The translations under genes and the position numbers were made by a program. Shown here piece after piece: positions 10,675-21,085 of a DNA stretch of 64,000 bases (the stretch's first letter is position 1; every line of letters starts with the position of its first letter). This DNA comes from Colletotrichum lupini (taxonomy: Eukaryota > Ascomycota > Sordariomycetes > Glomerellales > Glomerellaceae). The notes under the pieces are model-generated. The model made no database searches, was not told where the DNA came from, and saw nothing but the letters and a program-made list of their open reading frames with translations. Where the stretch lies: assembly GCF_023278565.1 (NCBI RefSeq), contig NC_064673.1, forward strand, positions 124,001 through 188,000. Reading direction: 5' to 3'.

Positions 10675-12821
10675 TGTGTTCAAAGGTAAAGATAGTCAAA
10701 CTTAGTTAAATGTTAGATTGTGACTTTGAATTTTCAGTTCTTTAAGGCGTCAAAGAGAGTAAGAACCGGTGTGGGTATAAGGAGAAAGACAACTGAGACT
10801 GGATGAAGACTGAATATTCCGAGACCAAGCTGATGATGAGAGCGACCTGTGACCATTTTATCCTTCATTCTCATCCCTCCTATCTAGCCTCATATCTCCT
10901 CGTCTACTTTCTACGTATTGACCACGGTCCTAATTCTGGCAATAATTCAGAATTGTTAGGGACCTTTCCATCGCCTCACTCACCCCAGCCCGCATCGATA
11001 ATACACAAAAGTAGTCTATACCGAGGACCGAGAACCGAGAACCTCGAGACCCTTTGTCCCAGTAGTCTCCCCTGGTCATCGCCGTCCACTTTTGAGGCTG
11101 AAGGATCTGAATGGGTCCTTTACCTCAACCAGTCACGTCACACGGGTCCTAACCGGATCTCCGCCATGGTCGAAAAGAGACGTGGAGTGAACACTAATCC
11201 GGACAGCGGCCGAGTGTTCCCCATGTCTGGCAATTTCACGTCTCTAAGGGTCAGTTACCGAATCGGGACGACCGTGATGGACTTTTGCTCCTTGGCATCA
11301 GACGACGGACGGTCTATGGATCTGGATAGGCGCAAGCAGTGTACTCCTTTGCCCAATGCTCTGGCTGTCTGATGAGTCTGGTACAATGTCCTGCTGAAGT
11401 TGGAGTGCGGTCCTTTTTCCGTATAGTTGCGCAGCGGAATAAGCATAAGTCTAACCTGTATCAGGATTCTAGACCACCAAACTATACAATCTGTGCCCCA
11501 AATGTGCCCCCAAGTACCCATATGTAGTATAGAGCCAGCGACCCGATTGGTCTCTGGCTCGGCGACGAGTCATGGATTTTCCTGCGGCTGTCGGACATGA
11601 GCGTTGATGGATGCCAGTCTCAGGTGCCCATGCTCCAGGACCCCCCCTTGGCAACCCCATCAGTGCGTCTTTCGGGTCTCGATCCGGGCGCTGGTTATTT
11701 CTGCCCGGCGTGCTGCACGAATGCTGGTGGCCCACGCAGTTTATGGTTCACGAATTGCCCGAGTGGGATGTCTCCAGCAACGCCTGGCTGGCTGGCCGGG
11801 GTCATGGTAAAGTCATACATTAGACAGCACCTTTGTAGTCTGTAGAGTCGTATTGCTAAGCCCCAGTTCCCCCTTTCTGGGAATTACATATTAGTACATA
11901 ACCATACAGCGTTGCAAGCAAGCCTCATCCAAGTTGAAGAGTTTGCGCCAAGACCCTTCTTGGCAGCTTGGCTTAGGTAAGGAGAAAGTCCAACATGTTC
12001 ACTTTTCCAAAAGCCGCATGTGCCGAGCCGTAAGTATCATCGAACTTCCGAGGGAAAGTCTTGTTGCTAACCGGGCTCACGAATCTGCGGAGATGCCCAA
12101 CTTCGACCAAGCGAGAAATGAAGTACGACTAGTCTCCATCTGCATCCTCAACTTGGAACGACCAAATGGCAAAGATCCCTTGTCCTGTATTTCCGTTATT
12201 ACAGAAACTAGCTGAGTCTTGGGGCTAATGTTGAACGTGGATATTTGTTTCAGAGACTCAAACATTATCGTGTCTTTTTGAGCGTTCCCCTGGAGGGTTT
12301 CTACCTTGTCAATCCGCTTTCGTTGGCTGGCTTTCTGAGTTCAGGATCCAACTACGAGAGGAGACAGAGGAGCTGGCCAGCTTGCCGAGGACAAATGGTA
12401 GTTCTGAACTTCTGATCAAGTGCTGCGTCTTCTGGTCCAAGTTTGGGCAAACCACAGGGTCCAATAGCAGCATGATCCCTTGCCTGTTTAGGCTGCGCTA
12501 TTATTCGACGTGAAGCGGGCCTGCAACTATGCACGCTCAACAGGAGAGTGACAATACTTGGCAGAATCCAACAGAAGTCCAGTGGTGGATGCGTAAATCA
12601 GGCTACGCTCTTCAGACATGAGCAGGCCTCAGATCGACCTTGAATGCCTCCTTGGCTGTGCGCTTTGAGTTTCGGGCAACCCGGATGACTGAAAAGGGGG
12701 TTGATTCCTCTTTTTGAAAGACTCGTTGCAATACAGTCCATCTTCCTTAGCATCTGAACAGCTCAAAGATTTTCAACTACGCCTTTTCCGTCCCTTGCTG
12801 GGCACTGAAGGCTTGAATTCG
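10675..12821. other. Gene-poor unique region
   Basis: About 2.1 kb of balanced-GC sequence. It contains the former promoter of the split secreted-protein gene (just right of 10674) and the 3' flank of the Zn2Cys6 gene. Several overlapping open frames of 60-190 codons occur, the longest at 10803-11372 on the plus strand. None has a recognisable domain, sensible low-complexity profile or splice partners. I call no gene here. Confidence 0.4.
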
Positions 12822-15098
12822 TCACTGAGAAAAGTCACCTGACATGCCGCTGTTCAGAAGGGACCAATAAGTTGTATCTACGCCTTGAAACGCCCAATCT
12901 CCAGCCTCTGCTGTGATTCCAGGGCATGGCCATCCGAGGTAATCGGCGCTGAAGCCCGCACACACGTCCTCGTGGGGGATGGTGTTGTCCTGACCGAGGA
13001 GTGCTTCCAAGGATACTGCTGGAGGAGTGTCTTGCTGGAGAGATTCCGATGCCACAGTCGTTGTGTTTGCTGGTGTTGGCAGCTGTGAGTGGCTAAGATC
13101 CAGCAAGTGCGACTCGGCTGTCTGATTTGCGGTGGTTTTGATATTGATGATTCCGAGATAAGGGATGCTCAACTGAAGATTCTTCACCTCTGATTCGGGG
13201 CAATGGCGTGGAGTTACCCCGTTGCAGCAGTCGACAATGGGGAGCAGCTGTTTGATAATCTCTGCACTCTCGCCGGATAGCTTGTCGTCGTTCAGCACAG
13301 CTAGTTCCTCCATTTTGGCCAGGACAGTTTCAGCCAAGGTCCGGTCCTCGCTCCGTTGTCTCGCCCAGTCCTCTTCACGAATGCCAGGAGGACGACTGAG
13401 GTGACCGAGAAGAAGCGTCATGGCGGCCATGAGTGACGAATAGTCAATATGGCGGCATGAGAATGCTGCGTTGTTGGCGGTGCGGAAGATGACGCATCGT
13501 CTCAGGACGGCCCTACTAGACTCTAAACACGTATTCTTGCTGTAGTCGAACCGGGTGTTTGTCTGGTTGCGAAGCATGTATGGGAGGTGTAACAAGATGA
13601 GCAAACTATGGTGGTGGATCTGGAGCATCAGGTGCGACATGATGCTCATCTGGCCAGTGGTGTCGGTGTAGTCGGGCACGGGCGGGATCTCCCACCAGCT
13701 GCGTCCCATGGACTTTGCCGCGTGCTCGAGCTCACAGTCTACAGATTGAGTGATGGCAAAGGCTTCTGTCGCTGCAGTGCGATTTCTCTCAATGATTCGG
13801 AGCGAGATGGCCGTATATCTCTTTTCCAGTTTCTCCATCGGCGTGTCACGGACCAGGAAGGTTTCCGACATGAAGCTGTTATCCTGCGTGCCGGCAGAGA
13901 GACCAAGGAGTAGGGATAAGTATCGATCGCAGGAATTGATACGGGACCACAGCGCATGAGAAGAAGGCATCGTAGAAGGGTCGGTTGAGGCATCACACGA
14001 CTTCAACGGCCGCGAGCCATCGCGCTCGATGCCCATCAGTTGTGCTAAGCTAAGAGCTCTTCTCATGGCGAGCCATGCTTTGCGGAGGTTGCCAGAGTTG
14101 ACGAGGTAGAACCCTTCGAGAATCAGACACTCCAAGCCCTCTGCAGAACCCACCAACTCGTCGTTGGAAGTGACGGCGCTGGCGGCTGCTGTCCACTCTG
14201 CCATCTTTTCATGGATGGAGCACTTCAGGCAAGCCTCGAGTTGAGAAACGTCGAAGCACGGCGGCATCTGCTGCAGACAAATGGTCAACTGAAGCAAATG
14301 CTTTGCCAAGATAGCCGGGTGCTTGGTGACATCTGGCATGGCAGTGAGAGAAGAAGTCGGCTGGGATTTGCCCTCGAGAATATCTTGGTACGAGTAAAAG
14401 ATGATTAATACGAAGATTGGGCCTCTGCTTGACTGGACGATGGTCTGGGCATCCTGAAGAGATGGGAACACGGAGTGAATGTCGCGGCATATCTTGTCGT
14501 ACTTGCTGCCAGCACGAGGACGCTCCGCCGCAGGCGGATTCAGTGCGGATTGGGATAGGGGGCGGCCGGGAATCGGGGCGGAGACGGCGGTGGTCCCACT
14601 CACGGACTGCCAGGACGAGTCATCCGGGGTGACATTTGAATCGGAAACACGAAGGGAACCCTCGACCGACGGTGTTGGCGGGGTCGATTTGTTGACCGAT
14701 GAAGGCTCTGGGCCCATTTTGTCGGCAAGCTTCACCATCAACTCTTCCAACCGTCCAAGACGCTGAGCAAGGCCGCGCTCAGGCGGGCCGGACGGCTCAT
14801 CGTCGGTGAACTCCTGGCTTACGCAGGCGGCACCGCGAGCCTGGCAGCCATTGCAGGTTTCTTCTTCGTTGGAGGAGAATTCGCAGCGGATCTTTCTCTT
14901 CCTGCCTGGACGGGGTGTTAGTAAATCAAGAATAGCGATTGAATCGGGGAATTCGGCAGAGCTGGATCTCGCTCGGGAAACCGGAGCACTTCCACGGACG
15001 AACTTACACTGCCAGCAACTTCGTGTTCCCTTTCGGACTTTACGTTTCTTTGTCGGTCGTTCATCCATCTTTTCGGATGTTGTTGTTATGGGCTTCAA
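12822..15098 (-). CDS. Zn2Cys6 transcription factor with fungal-specific TF domain
   Basis: Two exons. Exon 1 is 15098-15008; a 102-bp intron (15007-14906) has GTAAGT, a TTTACTAAC branch site and a CAG acceptor; exon 2 is 14905-12822. Splicing gives about 724 residues and is required: read through, the zinc cluster is broken, while spliced it becomes C28-X2-C31-X6-C38-X9-C48-X2-C51-X6-C58, with RKRKIR as the basic DNA-contact segment. A basic run (PTKKRKVRK) just before the cluster may be a nuclear signal. The rest is a mostly helical fungal-specific transcription factor region, containing GFYLVNSGNLRKAWLAMRRA, in which aligned helices usually bind ligands or mediate repression. The target pathway is unknown. 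Its promoter is shared with the gene at 15995. Confidence 0.88.
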   Translation of the reverse strand: MKPITTTSEKMDERPTKKRKVRKGTRSCWQCKFVRGSAPVSRARSSSAEFPDSIAILDLLTPRPGRKRKIRCEFSSNEEETCNGCQARGAACVSQEFTDDEPSGPPERGLAQRLGRLEELMVKLADKMGPEPSSVNKSTPPTPSVEGSLRVSDSNVTPDDSSWQSVSGTTAVSAPIPGRPLSQSALNPPAAERPRAGSKYDKICRDIHSVFPSLQDAQTIVQSSRGPIFVLIIFYSYQDILEGKSQPTSSLTAMPDVTKHPAILAKHLLQLTICLQQMPPCFDVSQLEACLKCSIHEKMAEWTAAASAVTSNDELVGSAEGLECLILEGFYLVNSGNLRKAWLAMRRALSLAQLMGIERDGSRPLKSCDASTDPSTMPSSHALWSRINSCDRYLSLLLGLSAGTQDNSFMSETFLVRDTPMEKLEKRYTAISLRIIERNRTAATEAFAITQSVDCELEHAAKSMGRSWWEIPPVPDYTDTTGQMSIMSHLMLQIHHHSLLILLHLPYMLRNQTNTRFDYSKNTCLESSRAVLRRCVIFRTANNAAFSCRHIDYSSLMAAMTLLLGHLSRPPGIREEDWARQRSEDRTLAETVLAKMEELAVLNDDKLSGESAEIIKQLLPIVDCCNGVTPRHCPESEVKNLQLSIPYLGIINIKTTANQTAESHLLDLSHSQLPTPANTTTVASESLQQDTPPAVSLEALLGQDNTIPHEDVCAGFSADYLGWPCPGITAEAGDWAFQGVDTTYWSLLNSGMSGDFSQ
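14906..15007 (-). other. Intron that interrupts the zinc-cluster codons
   Basis: Minus-strand intron of 102 bp with donor GTAAGT, a perfect TACTAAC branch sequence about 10 bases from the acceptor, and acceptor CAG. It splits the second cysteine codon of the Zn2Cys6 motif (T|GC). Confidence 0.88.
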
Positions 15099-15994
15099 AC
15101 CAAACGACTTGAGGACGAATGCTGCCTTTACATACAGTCAAATATCACAACAATGGAGGTAACTCGAGATACCAAAGCTCCCTGAGTAAAGATCAAAAGT
15201 GAAAACAAAGACGTGATTTCGTTTGGAAAGCCCAGATCATCTGCCGTGGGCAGCTCTGGCTTGCTGCCTGTCTCACTGATGTTGTTCATGTCGTCGGTGC
15301 TTACGCATCTTTCGTCCGCTTCGTCCGCTCGGAGGCCGAAAACGGACGAACATCGGGCCTGGAACTGAGATGGGTACGTATCTCTGTCGGATGATCGTTG
15401 CGCATGTCACGTGTCCCTTGCATCTTACGTGCCTCGATTGGAAAGCAATCCCCACTCATCTAAGCGACAGGCGTTCACTGGCTGCATCGACTGGATCTAA
15501 GGATGGCTAGATCAAATTAGGCAAGCGTCTTATCAGTGTTGGTCTTGGCCCCGTTACGTACCTCCGCCGGGCCAATCTGCCTCCCCTTCTCTGCCTTTTG
15601 CTCTCAGCTGCTCCGTATCCCCCTCAACTCGCGATCCTTCGCAAAGAACTCGGGCCATTTTACCTGGTTGATGACTAACTCTCAGCATTGAGCGCGGCAT
15701 TTGGACCAACTTTATTCACCAACCTTAGCCAAGTCTAGCGAGCCTTAACCAATCAGGCTTGTTGCTGTTGACGTGCAGCGGGGGGTCCTGTTGTCCTTTG
15801 TTGCCTCTCTGTTAGCTCGTTGCCTTACTGAGCACGAGTCTAGGGGTTGATGATATCGCAGGCCGACAGATTGATCTTGGCAGCATAACGACGACTGATC
15901 GTGGGAGATGTGGACGGGACTGGCGTGTGACGCTAGAGATCAGACCGGGCTTCAGCCTTAAAGGAGCCCCTCGGCTGGTCCAACTCCCCTTGAC
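15099..15994. promoter_or_regulatory. Divergent promoter region between two regulator-type genes
   Basis: An 896-bp head-to-head spacer between the starts of the genes at 15098 (-) and 15995 (+). It holds a cluster of CGG/CCG triplets around 15313-15347, including CGGAGGCCG at 15330-15338. That is an inverted CGG-N3-CCG pair of the kind Zn2Cys6 dimers bind. This suggests, but does not show, autoregulation or co-regulation. No open frame of note. Confidence 0.45.
15330..15338. promoter_or_regulatory. Candidate Zn2Cys6 binding site, CGG-N3-CCG
   Basis: CGGAGGCCG is a perfect inverted repeat of the CGG triplet with a 3-base spacer, close to further CCG and CGG triplets on both sides. It lies in the spacer between two divergently transcribed regulator-type genes. 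The identification rests on triplet geometry only. Confidence 0.35.
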
Positions 15995-17883
15995 ATGGGC
16001 CCCAAATCTGATTTCAAGTTCATCACCGTCGATGCCACTGAAGGGAGTTTCCAAACTGCGAGCAAATCCACCAGAAGTCATGCTATCCGAACTGCCATCC
16101 AGAGGGGCCGTTCGGAGCTGGGATCCTCGACGGCCTCAATTTCACAAGACACCATCAGGCAGAAGGCCCAGTTGAAGGGACGATTCAGGTTGGCGGGAAC
16201 AACGCTCAAGTCAACCAAACCCAAGAGTCCAAAGCATCTGCAAGAACAAGAACAAGAAGATGTGCAGTCAACTCGCTGTTCCCATGTATGCTATTTATCC
16301 CCATCTCTCCACATAACTCAGGCCGTCATCACTCACACTTCCGTAGTCTCCCTCCGACATTGCTGAGTTTCTGCACCAAGCATCGCTGCCACCCTGGGTA
16401 CAGAGACTGGGGAGCGATAGCGCTGACCCCTTCAATACGCTACCTATTCCTAGTAGTCCTTGTGTGGACTCTCTGGTGAAATATTGTAAGAGCCGCAGCT
16501 TCTACCGCTCACGAGCGGACGCCGTCACGCCACGCCGCTGCTGTGCGTCTGAGCTAACTCTCCAGTCACCACCAGATTCAATCTCAACTCCACTACGATC
16601 GATACTCAGAGACCATGGTTCCCCTATGCTATGCAGAGCGCTCTCATCATGCGCGTTACGCTGGCCTTGGCAGCAGAGTTTCTGACCGCCACCATGCCTC
16701 TCCTTGACTTCAAGCTCCAGCGGGAAGGGTACCAGCAAAAGGGGGAGGCGATGCGGATGATCAGAGATCGTCTAGCTTCTCAAGAATCTGCCCGTAGTGC
16801 AAGCAATGACCTCTCTGTTCTTGCTGGCGTGGCCATGCTGGGAAGCGTTGAAGTAAGTAATTTTCTAGCGCTCATATACGAATACCACCACCTCACTTCG
16901 ACGCCCCAGTTCTCACACACATGTTGGTAGGCTTTTCAAGGTCACTTTTCGGCGGCAAACGTCCACTTGACGGGGCTCCACGCCATGATAGAAGCTCGAG
17001 GGGGACCGGAGACGATCAAACACGACTACATCCTCTGCCGCTGCATCAATTGGTGTGTGACTTGACCTCCTTCGATTGCCCTCCACAACGAACGGTAACT
17101 GACCAGAATCCCTCTCCCAGGATCGACATCCAAGTGGCCTCGGGTCTCGGAAGAGTGCCAAAGTTCCCCATGTTCCACACTCTCGCGCAGGTGTCACTCC
17201 CGCCGTCGGTCGTGAATCGCGCAAGGACGCCTTCCCTGCGACACCTGGAGAAGCTCGGCGGCCACAACCCCGACGAGAGCGACGAGCCGCTGAGGATCTT
17301 TGTGGCGCTGAGGCAGGCGATTCTCTCGCAGGCAGGCGGTGCCGTGTCCGTGGCCGCAGACGACATCAGGATCGTCATGAACACGGCTGATAGCACAATT
17401 CTGCACTTTTTATACGTGGAGCGCCGGACAGCGACGCCAGTGCAGAAACGGTTCCTAGTTCTCGTCTCTGCGGCCCACGTGTTTCTTTATACCGTTTTGC
17501 GAGAGATCCCGACGACGGGACACATGGTTCGGGTCCTCGTCAGGAGGATGCGCGACGCCCTCGATGACGCGGATTCCATTGCACTCATCTGGGTGTCTCA
17601 CGATGCCGCCTTGTTGTGGGTTCTCTTTGTGGGCATCGTCGGGTCCGGAACAACCGAGGACCGCGAGTGGTTCTCGTCGAGACTAAATAGCTTACTGGAA
17701 CGAGCCAGGGGTATTTTGCCGCCGGAACGATGCAGGCGCGAGAACCTGCAGCAACTCCTTTCCGGGTTCCTCTGGCGGGATAAGCATTGCTTACCAGTCT
17801 TGGATGAAGTATGGGCAACGTGGGAGCGCGGCCAAGGCGGTACTAGTGGTGGTGGTGGTGGTGTTGGTGTTGGTGTCATGTAG
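15995..17883 (+). CDS. Fungal-specific transcription-factor-domain protein without a zinc cluster
   Basis: Five exons predicted from splice signals and frame: 15995-16285, 16347-16485, 16566-16852, 16931-17052 and 17121-17883, giving 533 residues. All four introns (61-80 bp) have GT/AG ends, and intron 2 has a clear CTAAC branch site. The N-terminal exon (MGPKSDFKFITVDATEG...) is basic and Ser/Thr-rich with no cysteine cluster. The body has the conserved stretch DPFNTLPIPSSPCVDSLVKY followed by WFPYAMQSALIM and helical repeats, as in fungal proteins annotated with the Fungal_trans_2 (DUF3468) region. Such proteins are usually called transcription factors although this subgroup lacks the DNA-binding cluster. 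The extreme C-terminus is a short Gly/Val repeat encoded by a GGT microsatellite (about 17848-17876). The product is presumably nuclear; its target is unknown. Confidence 0.82.
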
Positions 17884-19494
17884 AAATGTGGAAAATGCAC
17901 GGATGCAGCAAACCACTTGGAGTTCCCACAACGTCAAATAACGGACACGGGATTGGCCCAGTTGCTGCTTGCGGGCTCCCCGTGCGTGGCCGGAGCGTTC
18001 ACCGCGCGAGGGATGCATGGTTCGGGGACTCCAGCTTGCGATATCGTCCTCTTCTCGGAGTGGTCAGCGGCTGGGATGGTCCGGTTTGCAGCAATCTCGG
18101 CCGTTGATGCGTTCGTCCGGCTGAAACCGAAAGGGACCATGGACTGGGAACATCATGACAACATGGCAGCATGGCAAAGAGAGAATGGCACGACTCAGGT
18201 TTGGAGGAATGTCATCTCCAGGAACGACCAGCCCGGTTCAGAACAGAGTGCGACGATAATTTCGAGGATGACCGCCACACCAACAGCGCGCGCCCTTTAA
18301 CAAATTACAAACGCAAACTGGCCCCATCCCCGCAGTTCTACCCCGGATTCAATGACACAATCGGAATTGCCAACAGCTTCGTTCAGTCCATGTCCCTCAC
18401 CCTCCCCTGCTCATGCTGGCCGCCCCCCGGTAACGAGGAGCGAGCAAAAGCCCGTCGCAAACCGCTTCCAGTTGCTCCTTCGTACGAAGATCTGGCACGC
18501 CAAAGCTGTGTAGTTCGGTTCTCGCGGCACGACGGCCGAGTCGTTTGACGCAAGTTTGAACCTTCGGATCCGCCAAACACGGTAGATCAGCTAGTTTATC
18601 ACCCTCAACTAGACGCCAATACAACCTGCTGATGCACAGTTGTTATCCATGGCCTTGTTTGCCTTGATTCGCCTTGTTCATCGACGTGTTGCGATTTCTC
18701 GTCACCCTTTTTTTTTCTTTTTTTTTTCGCCTAATGTCTATGAAACCAGTTTCGCTTTGCCACGAATGTGTCCAGTTAATGTCGGGCGAGAACTCGGCGT
18801 AAATGCAACCTCCTTTCTCAACACCCACCAAAACCACACCAGCCTCCGAAACTGTTATCTCTGCGGTTGGTAATGGTTGTATGTCAAATTATTGAGCAGA
18901 AAGTCTCTCTGGCCAGTCAGAGTTGGCCTAAAGAACTGGCACAAAAAGAAGACACACGCAAAAAACAGGGTCCGTATGGGTTCCGTTCACGCACGAGAGA
19001 AGTCTGTCCGGCATGGATACTCGCTCCAAAAACCCGCGTCGCATGAGATCTCGCCTCCCTCGCCTCGCTCAACAGGCGGCCCTGGACGGGGTGGCACGGG
19101 TGGGAAGACGGGCATATGCAGGGGGGATCAGCCCTTTGTGCACTTTGTGTGGCCACATGTGCAGGGAAGTGCGTAGGAGGCGTCGACAAGCCTTTTGGGG
19201 CCTTCCAGTCGATCTTCTAGAAGCCTTCCCAATACGTGACAGGTGTGAGTGGGCAAAGGTGGAATCGACATGGATCCACGACTCAAGGATGTCGGGAATC
19301 TACGGGACCGCGGCGGCGCTATTACGTCTAACTTTGCGGCCCTCTGCGGGTAAGCGGCCTTGCAACCCACGACTGGTTTAGCGCATCGAAGCAAGACACT
19401 CAAGACAATCCCAAGGCTTGCAGAAATCGCCTACGCCAGCGCGGGAAGGCAACTTAAAAGGGAGGAGGGGGACGGGTAGAAGGGTGGAAGGGTA
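17884..19494. other. Unique intergenic sequence left of the gypsy nest
   Basis: Balanced-GC sequence without a gene I can support. Many short overlapping frames occur on both strands, none with a domain. A T-rich tract lies at about 18710-18728. The sequence becomes purine-rich (GGGAGGAGGGGGACGGG) shortly before the transposon boundary at 19495. Confidence 0.4.
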
Positions 19495-19622
19495 TAAAAA
19501 GTAGTGGTAATCATGCTTATTTTCTCTAAGTATAAAGTACGCTCTGGCACGGTACTAATGTAGCTCTACTGATTATATAATAATATACACTATAAGTAGG
19601 GGTTAGTAGTACCAGCTTTTTA
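19495..19622 (-). repeat. 3' LTR of outer gypsy element
   Basis: A 128-bp direct repeat matching 36801-36928 with only C/T and G/A differences and no gaps. The motif TTATTTTCTCTAAGTATAAAG and the run CTCTACTGATTATATAATAAT are shared. It marks the left boundary between GC-rich unique DNA and the AT-rich block. Confidence 0.85.
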
Positions 19623-20895
19623 GCCTACCCAATTCCACAATAACCTAACCTAAGTTACTCTCGACTAATACAAAAGACGCCTCTACTAGTACCATTCTTT
19701 ATTATTATATTTACTAATTATTGAGTACTATCCTTACTTATCTTTTTAGCTCTATTACTAGCGCGGGTAATACGTCCTCTAATTGTATATTATAGTATTT
19801 ATTAATATTAATAATAGTATATATATTAGTAATAGGCTACTTAGTCTAGAGTCGAGGGGGTCTAATAATATATATTTTAAGGTTTAATACGTATACCTTT
19901 CTCTTTTTACCCTCGCAGTTCTTAGTAACGTCTCTAACCTAGTATAATACGTTTAATACGATTTTAATAACTTAATAAGGACTAGTCTAAAAAAAGTTAA
20001 ATTTAAAGTTCGACTTACCGTTTTTATTACCTTTCTCCTAAACGAGGTTATTTATAATAAACTTTTTAATAAGTATAGCTTCTATATTTACTATTTCCGC
20101 TATATATATTAACTCTTTTTTTATATTATTATATAACTCTTCCTATCGATCTATATTAATAATAATACTCTAACTTACTATAGCGGGGTTTATATTAATA
20201 TCTTCTTTATTAAAGATAATAATAAGTTCGGCCGCTCCTTTAAGAGCTTTAATTAGATTATTAAAACTATTAATAGCTATTATATTTTATAAAGTATTCC
20301 TCCCGAGCATAACTAAGGATAGTATAATAAATATTAATTAAATATATTATAAGTTAAGTTACTTTATAATTATAAGTACTTTATAATACTATCGTATCCT
20401 TAGTTCCTTAGGTTAGGACTATACCTACTTTATAAACTATAGTTTAACTAGTCGTACTATACGCTCTACCTAACTAATAAACCGAGAGTAAAATATAGGA
20501 CTATAAATAAGCTTAGTATCGTAATAATTAGTAATTATAGCGAATAATATATTCTTAAAATAACTACTATTATTATAATAAATAGCTTTAGGCTATTTAA
20601 AAATTAAAGAGATTATTAATAACTATACTTAGTATACCGCTTTTATAAATACCTCTTTATATAGTATAAGGACGCTAAACTTAATAAAATAGTCAATATT
20701 TACTAAAATATACTTCGAACCGTCTACTACTATTAGAATAATCTCCTTTATAAAGTTAATAACTACTATTTTCTATAGTTTTAATATAGAGATCTTCCTT
20801 AATAATAATATTTAAAGTCTCGGGCTATACGCTTAGTATACTTAGTAAGACTTAATATAAAAATTAACGTCTTAAGTTCTCTTCGGCTAATATAT

Positions 20896-21085
20896 TATAA
20901 AAGATTAGGCTATGAGCACTTAACTAGCGAGGCTATAATATAAGTATAGGTGTATTATAAGACTAAAGCTTATAAAGTCCTTCGTAAAGGCTCTACTTCT
21001 TAAAAAGTTCTTTTGTAATAAGATCCGTATACTAGTCGCTAAGTTATTAGCATCCTATCGCTAGCCGTATCCTAAATCTATTATA
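20896..21085 (-). repeat. 3' LTR of nested gypsy element
   Basis: A 190-bp repeat whose partner is 28772-28961. The two share TATAAAAGATTAGGCTAT at the start and AATCTATTATA at the end. Differences are transitions of the RIP type. Confidence 0.88.

Noticed and set aside
10803..11372. 189-codon plus-strand open frame in the gene-poor stretch
   Set aside because: No recognisable domain, no signal or splice pattern, and several competing frames overlap it; support is too weak.
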